Positions 28,332 through 37,672 of a stretch of DNA of 64,000 nucleotides are shown here, one piece after another. Below the pieces are notes generated by a model. That model ran no database searches, had not been told where the DNA came from, and was given only the letters and a program-made list of their open reading frames with translations. The stretch's first letter is position 1, and the number at the start of each line of letters is the position of its first letter. Source of the stretch: Flavobacterium sp. Its GTDB lineage: Bacteria > Bacteroidota > Bacteroidia > Flavobacteriales > Flavobacteriaceae. Made by a program: the position numbers and the translations under genes. The DNA is taken from assembly GCA_014379405.1 (NCBI GenBank), contig JACMLU010000027.1, positions 62,001-126,000 of the forward strand, given 5' to 3'.

Positions 28332-29486
28332 TTAATCAATTTGCCCATTTTTAATAAGATAATTGATTGTTTTTGTTACTATTTTATTTGACAAACCAAG
28401 TTCTTCTGCAATAATTTTATGTATTCCTGTTTGCCACGGTTGCTCAGGAAGCCTCTCTTTTATAAGTAAAATGGTTTTATAATCTAATCTTTTTTTTGGT
28501 GTTGGTATTACTGAATTTTCTTTTTCACTTAAATATTCAACTCTTATTTTTCCCCTATCAACTTCTTTCTTTAGGATTGTTCCATAACTAGAAATTTGGA
28601 CTGCACTTCCTGAGATGGCAATTTTAAATTTTTTATCACTTTCCTTAATGCGGCTGTCTAAAATATTTGTAAACATACACAATTGATCTCCTGCCCAAAA
28701 TTCATAATTGCCATCAAAAATATTAGGTTGGCCTTTTATTATTTCAACTATTATTAAACTTTTGGATTCTGGTTTAATTTTGGTTTTACTTATTGAAAAA
28801 TTGGCTTGTAATCTTTTCTTTAAATTATCATTCACAATTTCAGCAAAATTTTTAAAATCTTCGAAACAGTTTGTTAAATATGATTCATCAACAGAAATTC
28901 GACTTGATGCGCAATTGTATTTGTCTCTATATTGCTGGTCGGTTTTTCCTAATCTATGTACTAAAAGATGTCTTCTTTGATGATATTCTTCCATTTTTTT
29001 CTTTCCGGGAGAAATCTCTGCTAGATTAATTTGAAAATGTTCTTTGTAATATTTAATTATCTCATTGAATCCACCACTACTAAGTTTTCTAGTTTCTTTA
29101 TTGATAATTTTATCAAATATATCAGCAGGTGATTTCATTGACAATAGTTCTGCTTGAGAAAACTCTGGTTTGGAATTTTGCCTTTTAAACGGTTCTTTTG
29201 TTTGTATAAAAACATCTCTTAACTGATCGACAAGATATACTTCTAAAGCAGACACAAAACGAACAAATGTAATTTCAAACAGATTCTTCTGATTTTCACT
29301 TATTCCAGAGCCTTTAATTTTATAATAACTAGGTGGTTTTTCTGTAAATCCTAACTCAGCCATACTTTCCTTTTCTTTTCTACATTTGAAAAGCAAATAA
29401 TCCGTTTGCTCGTAAGAATAGAGGGTGGCTTTATAAAATCTGACAAGAACATGTAATTCTCGATTGAATTGTAAGTAGGAACTCAT
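28332..29486 (-). CDS. HEPN-like protein with C-terminal winged-helix-like region
   Basis: YHQRRHLLVHRLG (R-x4-H motif); C-terminus IHKIIAEELGLSNKIVTKTINYLIKNGQI. Confidence 0.55.
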   Translation of the reverse strand: MSSYLQFNRELHVLVRFYKATLYSYEQTDYLLFKCRKEKESMAELGFTEKPPSYYKIKGSGISENQKNLFEITFVRFVSALEVYLVDQLRDVFIQTKEPFKRQNSKPEFSQAELLSMKSPADIFDKIINKETRKLSSGGFNEIIKYYKEHFQINLAEISPGKKKMEEYHQRRHLLVHRLGKTDQQYRDKYNCASSRISVDESYLTNCFEDFKNFAEIVNDNLKKRLQANFSISKTKIKPESKSLIIVEIIKGQPNIFDGNYEFWAGDQLCMFTNILDSRIKESDKKFKIAISGSAVQISSYGTILKKEVDRGKIRVEYLSEKENSVIPTPKKRLDYKTILLIKERLPEQPWQTGIHKIIAEELGLSNKIVTKTINYLIKNGQID

Positions 29487-29669
29487 ATATTATATTTTTA
29501 CTGGCTAAAAATAACAAAAATAACTTTATGCCTTTTAGTTCATCCATTAACATCTTCTAATCTCTGTATTGTAAAATTGATTTTATACTACCTATCATCA
29601 AAATAGAGACCTCTAATGGTACATAATTCGAAACTTTTACTAATGCAATATTGTAAAGGGGAAGCTCTA

Positions 29670-31214
29670 TTACATTTTTAATAAAATGTGATAGATGGTA
29701 ACACTCACTTTTTCACAGCTGTGAACTGTTTTTAAGATCCTTTGATTTGCATAATTTGGTTCTAAGTTTTCGAAACTTTGTTTAAGATTCTGAAATTTTA
29801 CTTCATCATTTATAAACGAAACATATTTTTCGTAAAATTCTGGAAAAGTATCATTTGCGATGTCGCAATACGAAATAAGAAATTTCGTTTTTAACCCTTT
29901 ACTATCATAATTTATTTCAAGTTTACTTATGTGATCTTGAATATATTTTTTGTTTAAATATTTTAAATTCAACGCTTCAACAATAGACTCTATCCTTTTG
30001 CCGTTTATTACAATTCCATCAATTGATCCTGGCTTAATTCCGGTTGCAGAAACTCCTATCTGTGATTGATCTTTAGTGTGATAGTTAATTTCCAGTAGAT
30101 CTAAAATTTGTTTAGTTCTAGTATTTTCATCTGCTTTCCAAAAGATTTTATTTTCTTGCATTTTACTACACGCATAGAGTATATCTAAATATAAATTATT
30201 TTTTTTATTTTCAATTGCTGTTAAAGTCGGTTCAAGTTCCTTTATAAATTCAATCTCATCAGAAAACCAGCTTTTCAAAATATTTCTGTAACGACTATTT
30301 GGTTCCTTAATGTTATTCTGATATCCTTCTTTTAACTTTAGGTTCCTTTTGTGGAGAATAATTTCCAATTTATAATTTTCTAAATCATTTAATTTCCCTT
30401 CCTCATATAATTTTAATGAGTTAATTTCAGTGACAATTTGATTAGTTAAATCGCAAAGTAATTTTATAAGATTACTTTTTGTTTTAGGAGATGCAATGGC
30501 CAATCCTGAATATTTGTTATATCTAGTTTTCTCAATTATTGGAAGTGTTTTTGAAAATTTTTCTTTAAGTCCTTTGAATATACTAATCTCAAATGGAAAT
30601 GTCTTAAACCATTTATCATATATTGATAAAAGAACATTAAAATCGGTATTTTGCTTTTTTTCGCTTGTACTTAAATAGTAGCTATTAACATGATCCAGAA
30701 TTATTTGCTTCTTTTTTTCGTGTTTTCTTTCATCCAAGCCTTTCAATAGTTCTTTTACACGATTAAGATAAGACCCCAAAAATAAAGGTTCTCCATGATC
30801 TACAGGAAAACTTCCAAACGTATCAATAACATGGCTTAAATAATCTGTAATTTCTTCTTCCCACTCTGGTTCATCAATGAATTTTTGTATAAAGTCCCAA
30901 GTAAAATAGATTTTTTCCGCAGTTAATTTTGCAACGTCATTAAAGTCGTTTTTATTGAACCATTTTTCATTGATTAAGCTTTTGTGAAAATCACAGCAAA
31001 AAGGAAAATTTTTAAGTCTGCTTTCAAGTCCTTTTAAATCAATTTGATGGTTTTTTTTGCAAGACTTGCAATTTTTTAAATTATGCTTTTCATTTTCGAT
31101 TCTTTGGAAATCAGTTGGTCGCGAGAAGGAGCTTCCAGTAAAATAGTACATTGTGGAGTCACAAATTGAAATTTCCTCTATTTTATCGACAAAAAAAATA
31201 CTATTATGTAACAT
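29670..31214 (-). CDS. Hypothetical protein with N-terminal Cys/His cluster
   Basis: 514 aa; CKSCKKNH...FPFCCDFH. Confidence 0.6.
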   Translation of the reverse strand: MLHNSIFFVDKIEEISICDSTMYYFTGSSFSRPTDFQRIENEKHNLKNCKSCKKNHQIDLKGLESRLKNFPFCCDFHKSLINEKWFNKNDFNDVAKLTAEKIYFTWDFIQKFIDEPEWEEEITDYLSHVIDTFGSFPVDHGEPLFLGSYLNRVKELLKGLDERKHEKKKQIILDHVNSYYLSTSEKKQNTDFNVLLSIYDKWFKTFPFEISIFKGLKEKFSKTLPIIEKTRYNKYSGLAIASPKTKSNLIKLLCDLTNQIVTEINSLKLYEEGKLNDLENYKLEIILHKRNLKLKEGYQNNIKEPNSRYRNILKSWFSDEIEFIKELEPTLTAIENKKNNLYLDILYACSKMQENKIFWKADENTRTKQILDLLEINYHTKDQSQIGVSATGIKPGSIDGIVINGKRIESIVEALNLKYLNKKYIQDHISKLEINYDSKGLKTKFLISYCDIANDTFPEFYEKYVSFINDEVKFQNLKQSFENLEPNYANQRILKTVHSCEKVSVTIYHILLKM

Positions 31215-31342
31215 GTTTGCTTGTTTATATTCTTAATTATCTATTAAAATTTTACAGATATTTGATTTGAGAAAATATATTTTATGCTAAGATATGAGAT
31301 TTTGTATAAAATGGTTTTAGCAGCAATAATTCAGGTTATTAT

Positions 31343-31594
31343 TTAAATACTTAATAAAGTTATTGTATCAGTTAAATTATGGATAGAAATATAATCTAAT
31401 ATAAAATCTTCTGCCTCTTTTTTGTGGGCTGGTGAAGAAGAAAATGAGTTGTAATAAAAATCTTCATTTTCGTCAGCAATATGAATAATCTCTGTGTAGC
31501 CTTTAGTAATCAAACAGCCTTTCAGTTTCAATACTTTAAGCTCATTACTATTGTCAATTTCCTTTTTCACTCGAATCTTTATAGTTTTATCCAT
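31343..31594 (-). CDS. Hypothetical small protein
   Basis: 83 aa ORF upstream of XRE gene on same strand. Confidence 0.5.
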   Translation of the reverse strand: MDKTIKIRVKKEIDNSNELKVLKLKGCLITKGYTEIIHIADENEDFYYNSFSSSPAHKKEAEDFILDYISIHNLTDTITLLSI

Positions 31595-31697
31595 TGTGTT
31601 ATTTTTTTGTTCTGTTATGCAGTAAAATAAATAATATATGAAAACAAAAAAGAGACTTAAAGTCTCTTTGTGGAATTAATATATCTTTTATAAATGA

Positions 31698-32114
31698 TTA
31701 TTTATTGATTAGTTTCTCAAGCCTTGCCATCATTTCATCTTTTTCCTTCAACATACGCTCGTATAACGCAATTTTTTCTTCGTGCATCTTTAGCACTTGC
31801 TCTATAGGATTAAAAGTAGGATTATCATTTCTCTGATATCCAATACCATTATTACCAAAAGTATTTGCAATTACATTCACCGCCTGCTCTTCATCAAAGT
31901 TCTCAAACGCTTCAACGGGAATTTTCATTGCATCCGAGATTTGCCTAAGTATATCATCTTCAATGACATCTTTTTGCTCCAGCATAGAAATTTTCTTTTG
32001 ATTCCAGTCTTCTCCCAGATTATAAGCTAATGCCTCCTGCTTGATGCCTAGCATTTCTCTAAAACGTTTTACGTTTCTACCCTGATGTATTTTTTGTTCC
32101 ATAACGAGTGTCAA
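31698..32114 (-). CDS. XRE-family transcriptional regulator
   Basis: NVKRFREMLGIKQEALAYNLGEDWNQKKISMLEQ. Confidence 0.8.
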   Translation of the reverse strand: MTLVMEQKIHQGRNVKRFREMLGIKQEALAYNLGEDWNQKKISMLEQKDVIEDDILRQISDAMKIPVEAFENFDEEQAVNVIANTFGNNGIGYQRNDNPTFNPIEQVLKMHEEKIALYERMLKEKDEMMARLEKLINK

Positions 32115-32387
32115 TTTTCTAATGGCTCAAAGATAAAGCCATTTCAATTAAAAAGTCTGAGTTTCAAAGATAAAAAAAATATCGGGTAAAATATCCATTT
32201 TGTCAGATAATTTATCCAGTAACGGAATAGAATATCCCTTTACACATTCCCAACTTTACGAAGTTAAACCGTATTGATTTAGGGTATAAAATCAGTTTGT
32301 AATCATGCTGTCTCGTCTCCCTCTCCTTTGGAGAGGGCTGGGGTGAGGTTTCAATACTCCTTTTCAAAACTTCAAAAACACGACATT

Positions 32388-34004
32388 ATGAAAACTTCAG
32401 AAAAACTTTCATTTCCAAAACTCGAAAACGAGTTCTTGGAAAATATCCTTCGTCAGTTGGTCAATCAGTACACTATCATTCAGCTATTTTTTACCAATGA
32501 ACCCGCTCCCCTATTCTCACAACTTATAATCCATATCAAAAATAATGAGGAAGCGGAACAATTACAACAGAACAAATGGATAAAAAAAGTTAGAGATTGC
32601 CACCAGGTCGAGGTCTGTTTGATCTATTCTGCAAGGCTTCACCATCGATTTGCAATGGGGCATCCATTTATGGAATGGTACTGCCGGCCTTCATCTCTAA
32701 TCTACCAAAATGCAGCCGCAGGAGATCCGCTCATCATCAAAAGAGATTGGAAGAAATACAAGAACAAATTCAATGCGTTTCAAGAGCGTTTTTATCACGA
32801 CCACGATCTTCAGAGGTCGCAAATCCAAAATCTCGTTGCAGAAGGGGCGGCAAACAGTGTTTTTACCTCCTATGCCAGACTAATGGAATACGATCTGGAA
32901 TACTTGGAAGAACTGTATTTAGGAAATAAGTCGGCTGCGCTAGGTTTAGAAGAAAGAATCAAGACGCTAACAGCATACATTCCTGAGATTCAAAAATACT
33001 TTGTAAAAAAGAGCCACAACAAATATTATCTATTGGATTTATTTGCAAAAGCAAAAGAAGCCGCGGCCGAGGAGGAGGAAATATACAAAAATGAAATGCA
33101 TCAAGCACTTGAAATTACCGAACAAAGTCTCTACCGCCTGATTGAAAAACGGCTGAACGAATTAAAAAAGCAGATTAAAAAGGCATCATTCGAAAAACAA
33201 GAAGTGGCAGGTCAAATAGAGGAAAAACCAACAGATCCAATGCTCGAATTGGCGATTGAAACCATAGTAAAGGCGATCGAAGCCGAACAGATTTACAAGT
33301 ATCATCAAATTACCTACGGTGAAAAAACAACCTATTACCTGATGATTATTGCTGACGGTGCAGGAAATGAAAAAGGAAAAGCTGTAACCCAATCCCTAAA
33401 AAGTAAAACAGGCGAGAAACAGGATTTTGTCATGTTATGCCACAGCCGCAATTGGATCCAAGCAAACCTTTATCAGTACCAGAGTTTCTTTGCCGGCATT
33501 ATACAGGACAAATACCAGATATATGCATCCAGCCCATACCACCCGGACTTGCATTGGGAAGTACCTCACAATCCGTACCACGCCGATCTGTATTTGTATT
33601 ATACCTCGGCCAAGAATACTGCTTTGCAATTTTTGGCAATAGCCCGCAACGAGAACGAAAACCACCAAGGATTAGAGTACCTTTTCGCATTATTTTTTCT
33701 GTCCTTTTGCAGGACGTATATTTTTATAAAAACCTACTACCTGCCAAATGATCTGTCAAGTCAGGCTTTATGGCAACTGTGCATTTACGCAGATCCCGCC
33801 ATCCGAAAACACAATCATTTAACCGAACAATTCTGGACGGATTTCTTTCCTTTTTTAGACAAACACAGGACACTCCATCAAAAGTGGTCAAATCTCAAAA
33901 AAAATGAGCTGGATCAAATGGTCGTCATTGCCGAGAAACTGCTAGATGAATTACACAATTTGGTCATTGAAGGCGGATTATTAAATGGGGAACAAGATAA
34001 ATAA
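32388..34004 (+). CDS. Conserved hypothetical protein
   Basis: Start at ATG 32388 (MKTSEKLSFPKLENEF); the track start 32328 lies in a dispersed repeat. Confidence 0.65.
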   Translation: MKTSEKLSFPKLENEFLENILRQLVNQYTIIQLFFTNEPAPLFSQLIIHIKNNEEAEQLQQNKWIKKVRDCHQVEVCLIYSARLHHRFAMGHPFMEWYCRPSSLIYQNAAAGDPLIIKRDWKKYKNKFNAFQERFYHDHDLQRSQIQNLVAEGAANSVFTSYARLMEYDLEYLEELYLGNKSAALGLEERIKTLTAYIPEIQKYFVKKSHNKYYLLDLFAKAKEAAAEEEEIYKNEMHQALEITEQSLYRLIEKRLNELKKQIKKASFEKQEVAGQIEEKPTDPMLELAIETIVKAIEAEQIYKYHQITYGEKTTYYLMIIADGAGNEKGKAVTQSLKSKTGEKQDFVMLCHSRNWIQANLYQYQSFFAGIIQDKYQIYASSPYHPDLHWEVPHNPYHADLYLYYTSAKNTALQFLAIARNENENHQGLEYLFALFFLSFCRTYIFIKTYYLPNDLSSQALWQLCIYADPAIRKHNHLTEQFWTDFFPFLDKHRTLHQKWSNLKKNELDQMVVIAEKLLDELHNLVIEGGLLNGEQDK

Positions 34005-34060
34005 ACGGTAATAACCCTTTATTTCTTGATGGTTTCAAAAGAAAAAATACCTCGGCTGGC

Positions 34061-34288
34061 GCGAGCTTCTAGCTCGTGCATCAAACTCTGTCTCGTCCTT
34101 CGTCTGTTCGATTTCTATTAAAAAATGCGACAGCTTTTTTTAATAAAATGTATCGAGAACCCTTCCACTAGGAGCTTCTCGATACCATTTTGAATAGTAA
34201 AGCTACCGCATTACTATTCAAAATCACTCGAAGAGACGGCTAATGTAGTTTAACTTAATGACATTGAGCGCGAGCTTCTAGCTCGTGC
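34061..34288. repeat. Segment bounded by direct copies of GCGAGCTTCTAGCTCGTGC, containing long hairpins
   Basis: GCGCGAGCTTCTAGCTCGTGC at 34059 and 34269; between them the 14-bp perfect stem ATTTTGAATAGTAA (34187-34200)/TTACTATTCAAAAT (34211-34224). Confidence 0.8.
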
Positions 34289-34380
34289 CCTCAATAACTT
34301 GAATCAATTTATCCCACCCCATTTGTAATACTATTAAAAAAGACACTTATATTTGATGTAATCCAAAACTCAAAAACCGA

Positions 34381-35772
34381 ATGCCTGAAAAAAATACTGA
34401 CAAGACTATTTTTTCACTACTAGAGGTAACCAACAGCATCAAAAAAACGCTGGAGCAAAGATATACCAGTTCATTTTGGGTTAAAGCCGAAATGAACAAA
34501 CTCAATTATTACAGTAAAACAGGCCATTGCTTCCCGGAATTAGTGGAAAAATCAGAGGGCAAAGTAATAGCTCAAATGAAATCGATCCTGTGGCAAAGCG
34601 ATTACAACATTATAAACCGCAATTTTCTAAAAACACTCAAAGAGCCACTAAAGGATGGAATTAAAATTCTACTATTGGCAAAAATAACTTTCGATCCCAC
34701 ATTTGGCCTTTCCCTTCAAATACTGGACATAGACCCCCAATACACTTTAGGAGATTTAGAAAAAGAAAAACTCGATACTATAAAAAAACTGCAGCTCGAG
34801 GGCATCTACGATAAAAACAAAAAAGTAGAACTCCCACTTCTGCCACAAAGAATCGCAATTATATCAGTAGAAACCAGCAAAGGATATGGTGACTTTTTAA
34901 ATGTAATTGATAATAATGCTTGGAATTACAAGTTTTTTCATTTCTTGTTTCCATCAGTATTACAAGGAGAAAAAGCCGTTCATAGCATCATTGCCCAATT
35001 AGAAAGAATCAAAAAAGTGCAGCACCATTTCGATGTCGTGGCCATCATCAGGGGTGGCGGTGGAGACATTGGCCTATCTTGCTACAACAACTATGAATTG
35101 GCCAAAGAGATTGCCCTATTCCCAATACCAGTAATAACCGGAATTGGCCACGTCACAAATGAAACAGTATGCGAAATGATTTCGCACACCAACGCAATCA
35201 CCCCGACCAAATTAGCCGAATTCCTAATTCAAAAATTCCATAATTTTTCAGTTCCAATCCAAAGAGCCAAAGATAAATTAGTAGATAAATCCAGAAGAAT
35301 ACTAACGGAAGAAAATACTAAACTCCAATCAGAACTAAAGTTATTTCGCTCCTTTACTGAAAATATGCTAAACAAAAATGAAAATAAAATCAAGAATGCC
35401 ATTTATTCAATCCAACATCAAGCACAATTTATAATCAAAAACAACAATAGCAACTTAAATTCATTCAAGGAAAAAACTCGTTTGGCAACAATTTTCAACC
35501 TAAGCCAACTCAAAGTTTCGATAAACAATTACCAAGAAAAAATTAGAATTCAATCAAAACTCCAACTGAAAACTTCCTGGCTAGCCATCGAAAACATAGA
35601 TAAAAATATAACCATTCTAAATCCCATAAACATTTTAAAAAGAGGTTTCAGCATCACCTATTTAAATGGAAAATCTATAAGAGACACATCTCAACTAACT
35701 GAAGGAGAAAAAATAAACACCGTGTTATATAATGGGACAATAGACAGCACAATAACAAAAATCAAAAAATAA
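34381..35772 (+). CDS. xseA: Exodeoxyribonuclease VII large subunit
   Basis: OB-fold N-terminus, RIAIISVETSKGYGDF, VAIIRGGGGDIGLSCYNNYELAKEIA, TGIGHVTNETV. Confidence 0.93.
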   Translation: MPEKNTDKTIFSLLEVTNSIKKTLEQRYTSSFWVKAEMNKLNYYSKTGHCFPELVEKSEGKVIAQMKSILWQSDYNIINRNFLKTLKEPLKDGIKILLLAKITFDPTFGLSLQILDIDPQYTLGDLEKEKLDTIKKLQLEGIYDKNKKVELPLLPQRIAIISVETSKGYGDFLNVIDNNAWNYKFFHFLFPSVLQGEKAVHSIIAQLERIKKVQHHFDVVAIIRGGGGDIGLSCYNNYELAKEIALFPIPVITGIGHVTNETVCEMISHTNAITPTKLAEFLIQKFHNFSVPIQRAKDKLVDKSRRILTEENTKLQSELKLFRSFTENMLNKNENKIKNAIYSIQHQAQFIIKNNNSNLNSFKEKTRLATIFNLSQLKVSINNYQEKIRIQSKLQLKTSWLAIENIDKNITILNPINILKRGFSITYLNGKSIRDTSQLTEGEKINTVLYNGTIDSTITKIKK

Positions 35773-35773
35773 A

Positions 35774-35971
35774 ATGGAAGAAAAATTCAACTATACAAAA
35801 GCTTTCGAAGAATTACAAGCTATTGTAACCGAAATAGAACAAGGTGAAATCTCTGTAGACGAACTATCCGAAAAAGTAAAAAGAGCCACCGAACTAATCC
35901 AAAAGTGCAAACTAAAATTAACCACCACCGAAGAGGATGTAAATGCCATCTTAAAAGAACTCGAAAATTAA
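35774..35971 (+). CDS. xseB: Exodeoxyribonuclease VII small subunit
   Basis: FNYTKAFEELQAIVTEIEQGEISVDELSEKVKRATELIQKCKLKLTTTEEDV. Confidence 0.93.
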   Translation: MEEKFNYTKAFEELQAIVTEIEQGEISVDELSEKVKRATELIQKCKLKLTTTEEDVNAILKELEN

Positions 35972-36171
35972 CTATATCTAAACTGTAATGCACCTACTAT
36001 TCATGATAAAATAATAAGTTTTATTTCGCCGATTTACAAATTAAGTAAAAGGAATCGTTTATTGTCGTATAAATAAATTTAGAAATCCTTTTGTTTATAA
36101 GCTTTCATTAGTGATTTAGGAAAAGCAAAATACGACATTATATCAGTCTCACTACTTAGCTACCATTTTAA

Positions 36172-36933
36172 ATGACAAAAAGTATAAAAATAGAACATTT
36201 AAAAAAAATTGTTGAAAATGAATTTTTAAATATAACAAAATACTTAATCCCTGGTGAAATTGATAAATTGAGCCTAGGAACTGCTGGGTTATTTTTAAAT
36301 TCAATTTTTGAACATTTACATTCTTTAAATTTATTACTAGATTTGGGTCTTATAGAAAGTGCCGCTTCAGTTTCAACCTCTCTGTGGGAGCGTTCAATCA
36401 CTTTGCAATATATAATGACAAATCATATTGAATTTACAAAAGCACATGCTAAACATGATAAGGTTAAAAAAACTCCTTGGAATATTAAGCAAATGGTAAA
36501 TGGAATTATTGATTTTGAAAACCATAAAGTGAGAAATCCTGAAATTGAAAAGGATCTTTTATATATGCAGTATACTTATTTATGTGCTATAAAACACGGG
36601 AGCCCATTTACAATGACATATTTGAATAGGATTGAGAAAGACAATAATACAGTTATTGGTTTAAAACCAAATTTTACAAAACAAGACGAAGACTTAAAGA
36701 ACTATTTATTACTACTTTCAATTACCACAGCTTTCGAAGGAATTCTTAAGTTCTCAAAAGTATTTTGTAAAAAAGAAAAAAATGAGCAGCTGGCAAGACT
36801 AAATAGAAAAATAACACAAACAATAATCAAAGATTTAAATTTAGATGTTCCACAAATTATTTATTCAGATGAAAAAGAGTTTAAAACAGATTTTTGGGAA
36901 TATTTACAGAACCTTGACAAAAACGGTAACTAA
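36172..36933 (+). CDS. DUF5677-like hypothetical protein
   Basis: 253 aa; HLHSLNLLLDLGLIESAASVSTSLWERSITLQYIM. Confidence 0.55.
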   Translation: MTKSIKIEHLKKIVENEFLNITKYLIPGEIDKLSLGTAGLFLNSIFEHLHSLNLLLDLGLIESAASVSTSLWERSITLQYIMTNHIEFTKAHAKHDKVKKTPWNIKQMVNGIIDFENHKVRNPEIEKDLLYMQYTYLCAIKHGSPFTMTYLNRIEKDNNTVIGLKPNFTKQDEDLKNYLLLLSITTAFEGILKFSKVFCKKEKNEQLARLNRKITQTIIKDLNLDVPQIIYSDEKEFKTDFWEYLQNLDKNGN

Positions 36934-37157
36934 CAGCTAAAGTTCTTTGCATACGCAGCAGGAACAACTTACCACACTTGTCCTCGTTTGCAGCCAACTC
37001 TGGTGCCTGCGTGCGGCGAGTTTCTAGTTCTTCCGCAATTGCATTCCGTGCCCATTCAAATAAGGATCTAAAGTGTATAAATTACATCTCTCGACCGCCT
37101 TTGAAAATTACTAAAAATGAATTGATATGCGATTGCTCAAATGATAAATTCCTGATT

Positions 37158-37583
37158 ATGGAAACAAAATACAATTTAGATCGTTTTTTAGAAGCACAAG
37201 AAACTACGTACAATGAGGCCTTGTACGAAATTAAAAAGGGTAAAAAGCAAAGCCATTGGATGTGGTTTATTTTTCCACAAATCGCAGGTTTGGGCTTCAC
37301 CGACTATAATGTATTCTACGCCATAAAAAATCTGGAAGAAGCAAATCAATATTTACGGCATCCGATTCTGGGTAAGCGCCTAATTGAAATTTCAAAAGCT
37401 GTTTTGGAAATAAATAGAAAAACAGCAAACGAAATCTTTGGAAAACCAGATGACAGAAAACTGAAGTCGTGCATGACCCTGTTTGCTCAAATACCGAATA
37501 CAGATCCAATATTTCAGAAAGTCTTGGATAAATATTATCAAGGAACCAAAGACGAAAAAACACTACAGTTGCTCAACAGTTAA
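37158..37583 (+). CDS. DUF1810 family protein
   Basis: METKYNLDRFLEAQETTYNEALYEIKKGKKQSHWMWFIFPQIAGLG; internal start preferred over 36978. Confidence 0.85.
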   Translation: METKYNLDRFLEAQETTYNEALYEIKKGKKQSHWMWFIFPQIAGLGFTDYNVFYAIKNLEEANQYLRHPILGKRLIEISKAVLEINRKTANEIFGKPDDRKLKSCMTLFAQIPNTDPIFQKVLDKYYQGTKDEKTLQLLNS

Positions 37584-37672
37584 CATCCTTGTAGGCGGAA
37601 TTGCATTCCGTGCCCATCTCCAAACTCAAATACATTTCAGGATTGATCAATAAAAAGGAATGGAGTGTAAAA

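Noticed and set aside
32328-32387. N-terminal extension of the 558 aa ORF
   Set aside because: Alternative TTG start lies within the ggagagggctgggg dispersed repeat; ATG 32388 preferred.
36978-37157. N-terminal extension of the DUF1810 ORF
   Set aside because: Covers a GCATTCCGTGCCC-type repeat; the conserved domain begins at METKYNLDRFLEAQ.
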